A DNA stretch of 64,000 nt from Microterricola gilva (GCF_004217495.1 NZ_SHLC01000001.1:2356001-2420000); one strand, 5' to 3'. Counted from the first letter of the stretch, positions 49,307 through 59,018 are shown. Program-made: numbers and translations. Notes: a model not told the origin generated them from the sequence alone.

Positions 49307-51829
49307 TCAGTTGTGGTGGCGGCGCTCCAGCGCTGCTCCCTCGACGTCGACGTTCGGCATGATGCGGTCGAGCCACCGTGGGATCCACCACGCGCTCGTG
49401 CCGAGCAGGTGCATCAGGGCCGGCATCAGCAGCATGCGCACGAGGAAGGCATCGATGAGTACACCGAAGGCAAGGCCGAATCCGATGGAGCGGATCATGG
49501 TCGACTCCGAGAAGATGAACCCGCCGAACACCGACACCATGATGAGGGCGGCGGCCGTCACGACCGAGCGACCGGCGCGGAAGCCCTGGGCGACGGCATC
49601 CCGCGCACTCGCGCCATGCACATAGGCCTCCCGCATGCCGGAGGCCAGGAACAACTGGTAGTCCATGGCGAGGCCGAACAGGATTCCGATGAGGATGACG
49701 GGCAGGAAGCTGAGGATCGGGCCGGTGGCGTGCAGACCGATGACGTCGGCGAACCAGCCCCACTGGAACACGGCGACGGTGGCGCCATAGGTGGCCAAGA
49801 GCGAGAGCACGAAGCCACCCGTTGCGATGATCGGCACCAGCAGTGAGCGGAAGACCAGGATCATGATGAGCAGCGACAACCCGACTACGAGCAACAGATA
49901 CGTCGGCAGCACGTCGAGCAGGCTCTCGGAGATGTCGATGTTGATCGCCGCCTGCCCTGCGACGCCCAGCGTGATGTCACCGTTCACCGGAGGCAGAGCG
50001 CGCATCTCCCGCACCAGCGCATCGGTCGATTCCGCGTTCGGCCCCTCCGCCGGAATCACCTGGAAGGCGGCGAGGCTGTTGTCGTCGGAGACCGCGATCG
50101 GAGCGACCGCCGTCACGTTGTCGAGGGCGTAAAGCTCCCTGGCAACCGCGAGCTGTGCCTCGAGCACCTCGGTCTCCCCGCTCACACCCTCGGTGAGTTC
50201 GGCGGTCACCAACAGGGTCGCGTTCGAACCGGCCCCGAACTGTTCAGCACTGATCGTGTAGCCGTTGTACGTGGGCGAGCCCTCTGGTTCGGAGCTGCCG
50301 TCGGGCAGACCGACTCGCATCGAGAGCGCCGGGAGGGCGATGACCAGGAGCAGGGCGACGCTCACGATCGCGGTGACGACCGCGCGCCACGTCGCCATGG
50401 GCTTCACGGCCTTTACCGGCTTCGGGCTGTCCGTCATGCGCGCACGGGCGCGGCGACCGATCAGCCGTTCGCCGGCGAGTCCGAGCAGCGCGGGCGTCAT
50501 GGTGACCGCGAGAAGCACGGCGATGGCAACGCAGACGGCGCCGACCGTGCCCATGAGGCCGAGGAACGGTACTCCGGTGATGTTGAGAGCCAGCAGCGCC
50601 ACAATCACGGTGGCACCGGCGAACACGACCGCGTTGCCCGCCGTGCCGTTGGCCAGGCCGATCGACTCGCGTACCTCCGCGCCGGCAAGCAACTGTTTGC
50701 GGTGTCTGTTGATGATGAACAGCGAGTAGTCGATTCCGACCGCGAGTCCGAGCATGACACCGAGCACGGGCGTGACCGAGGTCATCGACACGAGACCGGA
50801 GAAGGAGAGCGAGCTGAGCACGCCGATGCCGACGCCGACGAGGGCGGTGATCAGCGGGAACGATGCGGCCAGGAGCGAACCGAGCATCACGATGAGGACG
50901 ATGGCGGCCATCACCAGGCCGACGGCCTCCCCGACGCCGAAGATGCTGGGCACGCTCTGGCCGATCGTGGTCGAGTACGAGACGTCGACACCGTCGATCG
51001 GCGTGCCGGTGAAGTAGTCGATCGCTGCGGCTTTCGACGCCTCGTCGAGTTCGAGCATCGGCACGCTGAACGACACGTTCACGACCGCGGTGGAGCCATC
51101 CTTCGAGACCATGCGGATGCTCTCAGCCATGGACAGGAGCTCGGACCCCATTTCCGCGGTCTTGGCGCCCTCGTCGAGTTCGGCCTGTTTGGCGTCCAGC
51201 TCGGCGAGACCGGCCGTGATCTGTTCTGCCTGCGCAGCAAGCTGGGCCTGCTGCGCGTCCAGCTCGGCCTGCTGAGCATCGAGCTGATCTGTCGGCATGC
51301 CGGCGGCTTCGAGTTGGGCGCGGGCACCGTCGAGCTGCTGTTGTGCTGCGTCGAGCTGCGCTTGGCCGGCGTCGAGCTGTGTCTGACCGGCGTTCAGCTG
51401 GTCACGGCCCGCATCGAGCTGGGCCTGGCCGTCGGCGAGCTGCTGCTCGGCATCCGCCAGCTGTCGTGCCTGCTCGGCTCGCTGCTCCTCTGTTGCGAAG
51501 GGGTCAATCACGGTGGCGACGTCGGGCAGCGACTCCGCGCCGTCGACGAGTGCGGAAATCTCGGCCTGCTGCTCGGCAGTCAGCTCCGAGCCGTCGGAGG
51601 TGGAGAAGATGATCGTCCCCGATGCCCCCGCGAAATCGGGCAGCTCCTCTGCCAGTGCGTCGGTGACCTCCCCCGACGCCGTTCCGGGGATGTCGAAGTT
51701 CGAGGCGAGCGAGCTGAATCCGATGAGAAATGCACCGGCGGCGACGGCCAGCACGGCCAGCCAGGAGATGATCACCAACCAGGCGCGACGCGCAGAGAAT
51801 TTTCCAAGCCGGTAGAGCAGTTCAGCCAC
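49307..51829 (-). CDS. MMPL/RND family transporter
   Basis: This is a large inner-membrane transporter of 840 residues, of the type that moves lipids or drugs in actinobacteria. It has the RND layout: helix 1 (about 17-38), an external domain to about 285, six helices (about 285-475), a second external domain and a final helix group (about 650-815). GVGIGVLSSLSF and IDYSLFIINRHRKQL in the first helix group and GLAMDYQLFLASGMRE in the second are conserved. Residues about 120-225 of the first loop form a near-perfect series of seven-residue units such as LDAGQAQ and LDAAQQQ, predicting a long helical hairpin. It is divergent from a TetR gene that probably regulates it. Confidence 0.93.
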   Translation of the reverse strand: MAELLYRLGKFSARRAWLVIISWLAVLAVAAGAFLIGFSSLASNFDIPGTASGEVTDALAEELPDFAGASGTIIFSTSDGSELTAEQQAEISALVDGAESLPDVATVIDPFATEEQRAEQARQLADAEQQLADGQAQLDAGRDQLNAGQTQLDAGQAQLDAAQQQLDGARAQLEAAGMPTDQLDAQQAELDAQQAQLAAQAEQITAGLAELDAKQAELDEGAKTAEMGSELLSMAESIRMVSKDGSTAVVNVSFSVPMLELDEASKAAAIDYFTGTPIDGVDVSYSTTIGQSVPSIFGVGEAVGLVMAAIVLIVMLGSLLAASFPLITALVGVGIGVLSSLSFSGLVSMTSVTPVLGVMLGLAVGIDYSLFIINRHRKQLLAGAEVRESIGLANGTAGNAVVFAGATVIVALLALNITGVPFLGLMGTVGAVCVAIAVLLAVTMTPALLGLAGERLIGRRARARMTDSPKPVKAVKPMATWRAVVTAIVSVALLLVIALPALSMRVGLPDGSSEPEGSPTYNGYTISAEQFGAGSNATLLVTAELTEGVSGETEVLEAQLAVARELYALDNVTAVAPIAVSDDNSLAAFQVIPAEGPNAESTDALVREMRALPPVNGDITLGVAGQAAINIDISESLLDVLPTYLLLVVGLSLLIMILVFRSLLVPIIATGGFVLSLLATYGATVAVFQWGWFADVIGLHATGPILSFLPVILIGILFGLAMDYQLFLASGMREAYVHGASARDAVAQGFRAGRSVVTAAALIMVSVFGGFIFSESTMIRSIGFGLAFGVLIDAFLVRMLLMPALMHLLGTSAWWIPRWLDRIMPNVDVEGAALERRHHN

Positions 51830-51860
51830 GTCGTTCCTTCAGGTCAAGTCCGGATTGTCA

Positions 51861-51872
51861 CGTTACGGAACG
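51861..51872. promoter_or_regulatory. Possible TetR operator in the divergent region
   Basis: CGTTACGGAACG, a 4-4-4 inverted repeat within a looser palindrome (CAC...GTG), about 30 bases upstream of the MMPL gene and about 125 upstream of the tetR start. A weak call. Confidence 0.35.
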
Positions 51873-51998
51873 GTGTGTCTCGTTGCAAAATCGGCTGTCG
51901 AGTTCTCAGCCCACGCTCAGGCCCGCGGCGGTGCCGCCGCTCGATCACCGCCCCTACCGGGAGGCCGCTGCCGCCCGCACCGGAATATGGTGGTGTGC

Positions 51999-52580
51999 AT
52001 GAGGAGCACACGACCGGGACGAGCGCGCAGCGAGAGCGCGCGGCTGGCGATCATGCACGCGGCGGTCCGACTATTGCCCGAACTGGGTTTTTCGGGGCTC
52101 ACGATTGAGCGGATCGCCTCGGAGGCGGGCGTCGGCAAACAGACGATCTACCGCTGGTGGCCGTCGAAGAGCGCCATCCTCGCCGAGTGCGTACTCGAGG
52201 GCCTCACACCGGGATTCTCACCGGTCGTCGCCAACAGCGGCGACCTCGAGGCCGACCTCACGGAATGGCTGGCCGTGCTGCAGACGGCGCTGGACGAGCC
52301 CGGATTCCGCTCGCTGATGCGCGGCATGGTTGTCGCGGCCGTCGAGGACGACGCACTGCGCTCCGCGCTGTACGAGAACCTCGCCCTGCCGAGCGAGCCG
52401 CTCCTCGTCGAGCGGCTCGAGGAGGCGCGGACGAGCGGTCAGCTTCGGGGCTCCGCGAGCCCGCGGGTGCTCGCGGAATCACTCGTCGGCGCCGTGCTCT
52501 ATCGCCTGCTGGCGACCGCGGCCGATCAGAGCGTGCGCGTCGACGACCTGGTGGAGCTGGTGGCTCAGCCGCGGCGGTGA
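51999..52580 (+). CDS. TetR/AcrR family transcriptional regulator
   Basis: The 193-residue protein has an N-terminal helix-turn-helix at about 15-60 with LTIERIASEAGVGKQTIYRWW; the part GVGKQTIYRWW is the typical recognition helix. A helical C-terminal domain (about 75-190) binds a ligand. It starts at ATG 51999, or 12 bases earlier at 51987. Being divergent from the MMPL transporter, it probably represses that gene, by analogy with many regulator/efflux pairs. Confidence 0.9.
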   Translation: MRSTRPGRARSESARLAIMHAAVRLLPELGFSGLTIERIASEAGVGKQTIYRWWPSKSAILAECVLEGLTPGFSPVVANSGDLEADLTEWLAVLQTALDEPGFRSLMRGMVVAAVEDDALRSALYENLALPSEPLLVERLEEARTSGQLRGSASPRVLAESLVGAVLYRLLATAADQSVRVDDLVELVAQPRR

Positions 52581-52623
52581 GGCTGCGGCGTCGCGGGATC
52601 ACCCGGCGACGGAGCCGACGGGC

Positions 52624-53220
52624 TCAGGCGGAGGGAGCGTGAACCTTCTGCTGCGCGGCGAGGAGTCCGTCGGTGATGACGAGCTCGACGGCATCCGCCG
52701 CATCGGAGAGCAGATTCGGCAGAACGGCGCGCTCGGTCGAGGAGAAGCTCTGCAGCACGAAGTCGGCGGGGTCCTGACGTCCGGGCGGGCGGCCGACGCC
52801 GACGCGCACCCGGGTGTACTCCGGAGAATTGGCGGCCTTGGCGATGTCGCGCAGGCCGTTGTGCCCGCCGTGACCGCCGCCGGATTTGAGCTTGACGGTG
52901 TCAAAGGGGATGTCGAGTTCGTCGTGCACGACGATGAGGCGCTCCAGCGGCAGCGAATAGAACTTGAGCAGCGCGGCGACCGGGCCGCCCGAGGTGTTCA
53001 TGTAGCTGTTCGACTTCGCGAGCACGAGCTTCGGGCCGCCAGGGCGCAGAAAGCCCTCGGCCACCTGAGCGGGAGTCTTGTGTTTCTTGAACGTCGCACC
53101 GATGCGGGAGGCAAGCTCATCCACGACCATCTGGCCGACGTTGTGACGGTGGCTGGCGTAGCCGGGCCCGGGGTTACCGAGCCCGACTACCAACCATGTG
53201 TTGCCGGGCGCAGAGTTCAC
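52624..53220 (-). CDS. pth: Peptidyl-tRNA hydrolase
   Basis: Pth cleaves peptidyl-tRNA released from ribosomes to recycle tRNA. The 198-residue protein shows [20 protein letters not shown] at the N terminus with catalytic His26. Further hallmarks are [28 protein letters not shown] and [13 protein letters not shown]. The length is normal. The GTG start is 41 bases after the rplY stop, in the conserved order rplY-pth, so the two are probably co-transcribed. Confidence 0.96.
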   Translation of the reverse strand: MNSAPGNTWLVVGLGNPGPGYASHRHNVGQMVVDELASRIGATFKKHKTPAQVAEGFLRPGGPKLVLAKSNSYMNTSGGPVAALLKFYSLPLERLIVVHDELDIPFDTVKLKSGGGHGGHNGLRDIAKAANSPEYTRVRVGVGRPPGRQDPADFVLQSFSSTERAVLPNLLSDAADAVELVITDGLLAAQQKVHAPSA

Positions 53221-53261
53221 GTGGTGCTCCTTCTGCGCCCGGCGAAACAGGGTGAAAATGA

Positions 53262-53852
53262 TTACTCGGCTGCCGCTTCGGCTGCAGCTTCTGCGGTCTC
53301 GTCGCTCTTGGCCGCGGCCAGAGCGTGCACGGCGATGACGAGGGCGTCAGCGTCGGTGAGCAGCGAGGAACCCTTGGGCAGCTCGATCTCCTTGGCGAGG
53401 ATCTGGGCGCCATCCTGCAGGCCCTCGACGTTCACGACGACGTGCGTCGGGATGTGCGTCGCCTCGGCCTCGAGCAGGAGGGTGTGGAGGTCCTGGTCGA
53501 CCAGGGTGCCGCTGAAGGCTTCACCCTCGACGTGCACGGCAACCTCAACCTGAACCTTCTCGCCCTTGCGGACGACGATGAGGTCGATGTGCTCGATGAT
53601 CTGGCGGACCGGGTCCTTCTGGACATCCTTGACGAGGACGAGTTGGCTCTTGCCGTCGATGTCCAGGTCGAGCAGCGCGTTGGACTTGCGCAGGATCAGG
53701 CCCATCTGGTGTGCCGGAAGGGTGACGTGCTGCGGCTCGGTGCCGTGACCGTAGATGACGGCGGGGATCTTGCCGACGGCGCGGATCTTGCGGGCAGCGC
53801 CCTTGCCGAAGGACTCGCGGACCTCGGTTACAACCTTGTCTACGTCGCTCAT
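53262..53852 (-). CDS. rplY: 50S ribosomal protein L25/general stress protein Ctc
   Basis: L25 binds 5S rRNA in the large subunit; this is the longer CTC-type form. The 196-residue protein has the L25 domain (about 5-95, with [20 protein letters not shown]) and the extra beta domain (about 100-180) of the TL5/CTC type. It ends in an Ala/Glu-rich tail ([14 protein letters not shown]). AAGGAG lies seven bases before the ATG. It is the first gene of an rplY-pth unit. Confidence 0.95.
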   Translation of the reverse strand: MSDVDKVVTEVRESFGKGAARKIRAVGKIPAVIYGHGTEPQHVTLPAHQMGLILRKSNALLDLDIDGKSQLVLVKDVQKDPVRQIIEHIDLIVVRKGEKVQVEVAVHVEGEAFSGTLVDQDLHTLLLEAEATHIPTHVVVNVEGLQDGAQILAKEIELPKGSSLLTDADALVIAVHALAAAKSDETAEAAAEAAAE

Positions 53853-54038
53853 GATGATTCTCCTTGTTGGGCGCTGGGCCCAGATCGATGTCTGTCCAGA
53901 CCGGGAGCCTGGATTGTCAACTCGAACGCATGTCAGCGTGAGGACAAGCCGTGAAGCCCCTCCCACCGCGTCGATAACGGATGCCAGATTCACCCATGCG
54001 GGCGATTCGAGGGGCATCCCTCGCCGAAGTTCAGTGGC

Positions 54039-54566
54039 CTAGTCTACCCGGGAGTTTGCGAGTTTGCTGACGCTGCCGCTTCCGAGCAGTTGCAGGAGCC
54101 ACGCCCCGGGAATCAGCAGGACGCCCAGCGGCAGCAACACGGTTCTGAGAAGCGGCACGAGGTAGAAGACGAAATCCCGCACGAGGCCGCCCTGCCCCGA
54201 CACGGCCTGAGTCCAGTTGACGAGGAACACTTCGAGGAGGAATCCAACCACTGCCAGTGCGCAGCCGAGCACGAGGACGCGCCGAGGAGTGAACGTCCGG
54301 CGGAGATGCACGCCCTCTCCGTCTTCGGCGGTCGCTCGTCCCACCGTTCCGACAAGCACGTGGCCGAGTAGCGAGAACGCGACAAAGGCGATTCCCAACT
54401 GTGTGGCGACACCGTAGCCCAGCGCAACCGCGATCGTGATGGCGTCCGTGTCAGATCGCAGCTGTGTCGGGGCGAGCAGTACTGGGAGCCATCGCGAGGC
54501 AAATCCGACGAGAGTCAGGACGATTCCCAGCCACAGCGCCCGTTTCGGATTCAGCCAAGGCTTCAT
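54039..54566 (-). CDS. Four-helix membrane protein of unknown function
   Basis: I do not recognise this 175-residue protein. Four hydrophobic helices are predicted at about 10-33, 48-75, 95-115 and 130-160, with the basic loop RRTFTPRRVLVL between the second and third. The start MKPWLNPKRALW is a plausible membrane-protein N terminus; GGGGGA is just upstream. It is flanked by rplY (same direction, 186 bases away) and a divergent GntR gene. No catalytic pattern is seen. Confidence 0.65.
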   Translation of the reverse strand: MKPWLNPKRALWLGIVLTLVGFASRWLPVLLAPTQLRSDTDAITIAVALGYGVATQLGIAFVAFSLLGHVLVGTVGRATAEDGEGVHLRRTFTPRRVLVLGCALAVVGFLLEVFLVNWTQAVSGQGGLVRDFVFYLVPLLRTVLLPLGVLLIPGAWLLQLLGSGSVSKLANSRVD

Positions 54567-54671
54567 GTCGTGTCTCCCCCACGTCAAACTCGACGGAGGA
54601 TCCTGTCCCACGCGCGCCCCGCCCCGTCGCGTGCCATCAAGCTACACGCTCCGGCCCGATATCCTCATGAC

Positions 54672-55391
54672 ATGAGCTCCCGTCTGCACCAACTCGTGAT
54701 CGAGAATCTCGGTCAACGAGTTGTGAGCGGAGAGTTGGCCGCAGGAGACACCATGCACGCCGAGCACCTCGAGAATGAACTCGGTGTGTCGCGCTCCGTC
54801 GTGCGCGAGGCCGTGCGCGTGCTGGCGTCGCTGGGTCTGGTCGAATCGGTCAAGCGCATCGGCATCCGTGTGCTGCCGATGAGCTCATGGTCACTCTTCG
54901 ATCCCTCCGTCATCCGCTGGCGCATCGCGTCCGAGGGCAAGGGTGCACAGCTCCGCTCACTCACCGAGCTGCGTTCCGCGGTCGAGCCGGCCGCGGCAGA
55001 GCTCGCCGCCGAGCATGCACCGGATGACGCGGCCGCCGAGCTCATGGCCGTCGCCGCGAAGATGCGCGCGGTCGGCCGGTCAGGCGATCTGCAGAAGTTC
55101 CTCGAACTCGACATCCACTTCCACAGCCTGGTGCTCTGTGCATCGGGCAACGAGATGTTCACCGAGCTCCGCGGTGTCATCGGCGCGGTCCTGCGTGGAC
55201 GCACCGACTACGGGCTGATGCCACGGCATCCGCACGAGGAGGCGCTGCAGTGGCACGTCGACGTCGCCGACGCGATCCAGGGCCGCAGGCCGGATGCCGC
55301 GCGCGCCGCCATGGACAAGATCATGCGTCGCACCATCGACGAGGTGGAGCAGGTCTGGCAGGATCAGCCCCGCCAGTTCCTCAGCGACTGA
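54672..55391 (+). CDS. GntR family regulator (FCD/FadR subfamily), likely gluconate regulator
   Basis: The 239-residue protein has a winged helix-turn-helix at about 5-75 (LENELGVSRSVVREAVRVLASLG) and an FCD ligand domain at about 95-225. The metal-binding pattern of FCD domains is present in ELDIHFHSLVLCASGNEM and HEEALQWHVDVADAI. The neighbouring genes from 55.6 to 61.3 kb are a gluconate/idonate pathway, so the effector is probably gluconate, 6-phosphogluconate or a ketogluconate; this is an inference from linkage. The ATG (MSSRLHQLV) lies six bases downstream of CATGACATG with no strong ribosome binding site. Confidence 0.9.
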   Translation: MSSRLHQLVIENLGQRVVSGELAAGDTMHAEHLENELGVSRSVVREAVRVLASLGLVESVKRIGIRVLPMSSWSLFDPSVIRWRIASEGKGAQLRSLTELRSAVEPAAAELAAEHAPDDAAAELMAVAAKMRAVGRSGDLQKFLELDIHFHSLVLCASGNEMFTELRGVIGAVLRGRTDYGLMPRHPHEEALQWHVDVADAIQGRRPDAARAAMDKIMRRTIDEVEQVWQDQPRQFLSD

Positions 55392-55396
55392 CCCCG

Positions 55397-55420
55397 GGTT
55401 TCGACAAGCTCAACCAACGG
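55397..55420. repeat. Dispersed repeat copy 3
   Basis: The same GGTTTCGACAAGCTCAACC core as at 39294 and 49201, in the same orientation, six bases beyond the GntR stop. Confidence 0.9.
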
Positions 55421-55462
55421 AGGACCGCGGAGCGGTGGCGGGGTGGCCGCGGGGTGTCGAGT

Positions 55463-55539
55463 TATGACGGCCTCGGATGGGCCCACCTGAAGTCTCCGCG
55501 ACCCAATCTTGAGAACTGGGCCCGTCCGAGGTTGTCATT
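55463..55539. repeat. 77-base element with 23-bp inverted ends
   Basis: Bases 55463-55485 are complementary to 55517-55539 with three mismatches, around a 31-base centre. It lies between the convergent GntR and idonate dehydrogenase genes. No T-run or coding potential is seen. Confidence 0.75.
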
Positions 55540-55626
55540 GTTTGAGCTGAGGAGCGGGCACCCCGCCATCGCGAAGCCCACCAGGGGCTAACCCGGCGAG
55601 CACCCGCCGCGCAGCCCACTGGAGAC

Positions 55627-56673
55627 TCAGGAGAAGCGCAGCAGCACCTTGCCGCTGGCCGCCGAATCCCGGGCGACCTCGAACGCTTCGAGCGCATCCG
55701 CCGCGTCGTACTCGTGCGTGACGACCGGCCCCACCTGCAGCGATCCGTCGGCCAGTGCCGCGACCACCTCGTCGATCTCGTCGTTGAAGCGGAAGGATCC
55801 GACGAGCTCGAGCTCGCGCGTGATGGCGAGCGAGATGAGCGCCGGCTGCTCGCCGGACGGCAGCAGTCCAACCATGACGACGCGTCCGCCGCGGGTCGTG
55901 CCGCGCACGGCCGAGGCCAGTCCGCGGTAGTTGCCGGAGGTCTCGAAGGCGATGTCGGCCCGCACGGCGGCGATCGCATCGGCATCCGTGGCCACGATCG
56001 TGCTGGTCGCGCCGAGGGCCGTTGCGATCTCGAGCGGCTTCTCGAACATGTCGACGGCCACGATCTCGGCCGCGCCGGCGCGCTTGAGCACGGCGACGAC
56101 GAGCGCGCCGATCGGTCCGCTGCCGACGACGAGCACACGCTTGCCCGCGACGTCGCCCGCCCGGGCGACCGCGTGCCAGGCCACGGCGGCCGGCTCAACG
56201 AGAGCCGCGTCGCGCAGCGAGAGGCCGGCTGGCAGTGCACGCAGCATTCGCGCCGGCAGCACCGCGTAGCGCGCGAACGCGCCCTCGGTGTGCGGGAAGC
56301 GCGCGGCGCTGCCGAGGTAGGTGCAGCCTGGCGAGAGGTTCGGCCGGTCGGCCGGGAAGGGCGATCCGTCACCGGGGCCCGGCGTCGCGGGGTGCACGGC
56401 GACCTCGGTCCCGGCAGCCGGCCCGCTGCCGTCGGCGGCCGCGACGAGCACGCGCCCGACGACCTCGTGGCCGAGCAGCATCGGCGCCTTGAGCACAGAC
56501 TCCCCCGCGGCGCCGTGCTGCCAGTAGTGCAGATCGGAGCCGCAGATGCCGCCGTAGGCGATCTCGACGACGACCTCGTTGGCTGCCGGAGTCGGAACCG
56601 GAACGGATTCGATGCGCATGTCGCCCGCGCTGTGCGCGACGACGCCGAGGGTCTCGGTGGGGATGGTGCTCAT
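55627..56673 (-). CDS. Zinc-dependent alcohol dehydrogenase, likely L-idonate 5-dehydrogenase
   Basis: This medium-chain dehydrogenase of 348 residues probably oxidises L-idonate to 5-keto-D-gluconate. It has GGICGSDLHYWQHG (zinc cysteine 44 and the Asp/His pattern of idonate and sorbitol dehydrogenases), LLGHEVVGRVL (zinc His and Glu) and the nucleotide fold RVLVVGSGPIGALV near residue 180. The usual structural-zinc four-cysteine loop is mostly absent, as in some idonate dehydrogenases. It is the last gene of the gluconate operon, 26 bases after the SDR gene. Confidence 0.82.
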   Translation of the reverse strand: MSTIPTETLGVVAHSAGDMRIESVPVPTPAANEVVVEIAYGGICGSDLHYWQHGAAGESVLKAPMLLGHEVVGRVLVAAADGSGPAAGTEVAVHPATPGPGDGSPFPADRPNLSPGCTYLGSAARFPHTEGAFARYAVLPARMLRALPAGLSLRDAALVEPAAVAWHAVARAGDVAGKRVLVVGSGPIGALVVAVLKRAGAAEIVAVDMFEKPLEIATALGATSTIVATDADAIAAVRADIAFETSGNYRGLASAVRGTTRGGRVVMVGLLPSGEQPALISLAITRELELVGSFRFNDEIDEVVAALADGSLQVGPVVTHEYDAADALEAFEVARDSAASGKVLLRFS

Positions 56674-56698
56674 GTGTGTCTCCCGTGTGTCGGTGCTG

Positions 56699-57472
56699 CT
56701 AGACGACGACGGTCATGCCGCCGTCGATGAAGACGACCTGACCGTTGACGAAGTTCGAGCCGGCCGAGGCCAGCCAGACCGCCGGACCGACGAGGTCATC
56801 GACGGTGCCCCAGCGGTGCGCGGGTGTGCGGCCGAGGATCCACTCGTTGAAGACGGTGTCGTCGACGAGCTTCTGGGTCATCTCGGTGTGGATGTAGCCG
56901 GGCGCGATCGCGTTGATCTGCAGGCCGTGCTCCGCCCATTCGGCCGTCATGGCGCGCGTGAGATTGCGGATGCCGCCCTTCGACGCCGTGTACGGCGCGA
57001 TGGTTGGGCGGGCGAGATCGGTCTGCACCGAGGCGACGTTGATGATCTTGCCCGCACCGCGCGGGATCATGTGGCGCGCGGCCTCGCGTCCGACGAGGAA
57101 CGCGCTGGTGAGGTTGGTGCGGAGCACCCGCTCCCAGTCGTCGACATCGAGGTCGAGCATGGGAACGCGGTGCTGCACGCCGGCGTTGTTGACGAGGATG
57201 TCGAGCGGCCCGACCTCGGCCTCGACCCAGCTGATTCCGGCTGCCGCGGCTGCGGCATCCGTCACGTCGAAGGTGATCGCGCGCACGCGCTCCTCGCCGA
57301 ACTCGGCCGCGAGTGCCACGCGGGCGCCCTCGAGTCGTTGTTCGTCGAGTCCGTTGAGGACGACCGTGGCACCCGCGGCGGCGAGGCCGCGGGCAATGGC
57401 GGAGCCGATGCCACGGCTGGACCCCGTGACGAGGGCGACCTTGCCCGTGAGATCGAACATGTTCGCTGTCAT
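56699..57472 (-). CDS. Short-chain dehydrogenase, likely 5-keto-D-gluconate 5-reductase
   Basis: This is an NAD(P)H-dependent enzyme of 257 residues, probably reducing 5-ketogluconate to gluconate. Visible are the cofactor motif VTGSSRGIGSAIA, NNAGVQHR, and the catalytic YTASKGG (Tyr/Lys) with Ser in INVASVQ. The end FIDGGMTVVV is typical of SDRs. QHR after NNAG is characteristic of the gluconate 5-dehydrogenase (IdnO) branch. With idonate dehydrogenase and gluconokinase nearby it completes the idonate-to-gluconate route. Confidence 0.85.
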   Translation of the reverse strand: MTANMFDLTGKVALVTGSSRGIGSAIARGLAAAGATVVLNGLDEQRLEGARVALAAEFGEERVRAITFDVTDAAAAAAGISWVEAEVGPLDILVNNAGVQHRVPMLDLDVDDWERVLRTNLTSAFLVGREAARHMIPRGAGKIINVASVQTDLARPTIAPYTASKGGIRNLTRAMTAEWAEHGLQINAIAPGYIHTEMTQKLVDDTVFNEWILGRTPAHRWGTVDDLVGPAVWLASAGSNFVNGQVVFIDGGMTVVV

Positions 57473-57499
57473 TGCTCTCTCCGTTTCAGTCCGCTGGCG

Positions 57500-58903
57500 T
57501 TAGAAGGTGCTCGCGACGAGGTAGATCGCGAGCGAGAAGACGAAGCCACAGACACCGATGAGGGCCTGGCCGACCGTCCACGTCTTGAGCGTCGTCTTGG
57601 TGTCCATGCCGAAGAACTTGCTGACGAGCCAGAAGCCGGAGTCGTTCACGTGACCGGCGAACACGGAACCGGCGGCGAGGCTGAGCACGATCGCGACGGT
57701 CTGCACGGCGTTGAAGTCGGGGTTCCCGAGCACGACGGGCTGGATCAGCGCGGCCGCAGTGGTGAGCGCGACGGTGGCCGAACCCTGCGCGAGGCGCACG
57801 ACGGCGGCGATCACGAATCCGGCGACGATCACGGGCAGGCCGATGGCATCGAGCGACTCTGCGATCGCGTTGCCGATGCCGCTGGCGCGGAGGACGCCAC
57901 CGAACATGCCGCCGGCGCCGGTGATGAGGATGATGGAACAGATCGGGCCGAGTGCGCTGTCGACGACGGTCTCGACGAGCGAGCGCTCCTTCTGCTGGCG
58001 CCATCCGAGCAACCACATGGCCAGGAGCACGGTGATGAGCAGGGCGATCGGGGTCTCACCGAGCGCGCGGAGCGCCTGGACCCAGCCGTCCTCGAGCGAG
58101 ACGATGCCGGCGGTGCCGAGCATGTTCAGGCCGGTGTTGAGGAAGATGAGGCCGAGCGGCAGCAGCAGGAGGAAGACGATCGTGCCGAGCTTCGGCGCGG
58201 AGCGGAACTTGTTCTCGATCGAGTCGGCAGGAGCGTCGAGGATCGTGGGAACGGGAATGTTGAAGCGGCGGCCGAGGAAGTGACCGAAGAGGTAACCGGT
58301 GAGGTACCAGGTGGGGATCGCGACGAGCAGACCGAACACCATGACGAGTCCAACATCGGCGCCGAGCAGGCCGGTCGCGGCGACGGGGCCGGGGTGCGGC
58401 GGCACGAAGATGTGCATGACGGAGAATGCCGCTGCTGCGGGGAACGCGTAGGTCAGCAGCGAGCCGCCGAGACGGCGGGCGACCGTGAAGATGATCGGCA
58501 GCATCACGACGAGGCCGGCGTCGAAGAAGATCGGGAAGCCGAACATCAGCGAGGCGACCGACAGGGCGAGCGGGGCACGCTTCTCGCCGAAGGTCTTGAT
58601 CAGGGCGTTCGTGAGCACCTCTGCCCCGCCGCTGACCTCGAGCATGCGGCCGAGCATGGCACCAAGACCGACGAGGAGCGCCACGCTGCCGAGTGTCGAG
58701 CTGAAGCCGCTCATCAGGGTCGGCACGAGGCCGACGGCCGGGATGCCGGTGGCGATCGCGGTCACGACGCTGACCACGATCAGGGCCACGAAGGCGTGAA
58801 TGCGGAGTTTCATGATCAATACGAGCAGCAGGGCGATCGCGCCCACCGCAACGAGCAGGAGCCCGGGTGTATTGAGCGTCCAGTTGAGCTCGAGGTCAGT
58901 CAT
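57500..58903 (-). CDS. Gluconate permease (GntP family)
   Basis: This is a gluconate/proton symporter of 467 residues with about 12-14 helices. Conserved GntP segments are seen: FGFPIFFDAGLVVMLPI, MHIFVPPHPGPVAATG and GHVNDSGFWLVSKFFGMD. It imports gluconate and perhaps idonate or ketogluconate. It lies between gluconokinase and the SDR gene, 28 bases from the latter, so it is part of the minus-strand operon. The substrate is supported by context. Confidence 0.93.
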   Translation of the reverse strand: MTDLELNWTLNTPGLLLVAVGAIALLLVLIMKLRIHAFVALIVVSVVTAIATGIPAVGLVPTLMSGFSSTLGSVALLVGLGAMLGRMLEVSGGAEVLTNALIKTFGEKRAPLALSVASLMFGFPIFFDAGLVVMLPIIFTVARRLGGSLLTYAFPAAAAFSVMHIFVPPHPGPVAATGLLGADVGLVMVFGLLVAIPTWYLTGYLFGHFLGRRFNIPVPTILDAPADSIENKFRSAPKLGTIVFLLLLPLGLIFLNTGLNMLGTAGIVSLEDGWVQALRALGETPIALLITVLLAMWLLGWRQQKERSLVETVVDSALGPICSIILITGAGGMFGGVLRASGIGNAIAESLDAIGLPVIVAGFVIAAVVRLAQGSATVALTTAAALIQPVVLGNPDFNAVQTVAIVLSLAAGSVFAGHVNDSGFWLVSKFFGMDTKTTLKTWTVGQALIGVCGFVFSLAIYLVASTF

Positions 58904-59018
58904 CGTTGTCTATTCCTTTTGTGTGATTCATGGTGCGCATCGGGGGCAATGCGCCGGCTCGGGCGTGCGCGCGGGGTTGCGCACGGCCGTGAAGTGGTGG
59001 GGCAGCGGTGCTCGGCGA

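Noticed and set aside
55463-55539. Complete insertion sequence
   Set aside because: Only 77 bases long with no transposase frame; at most a miniature element.
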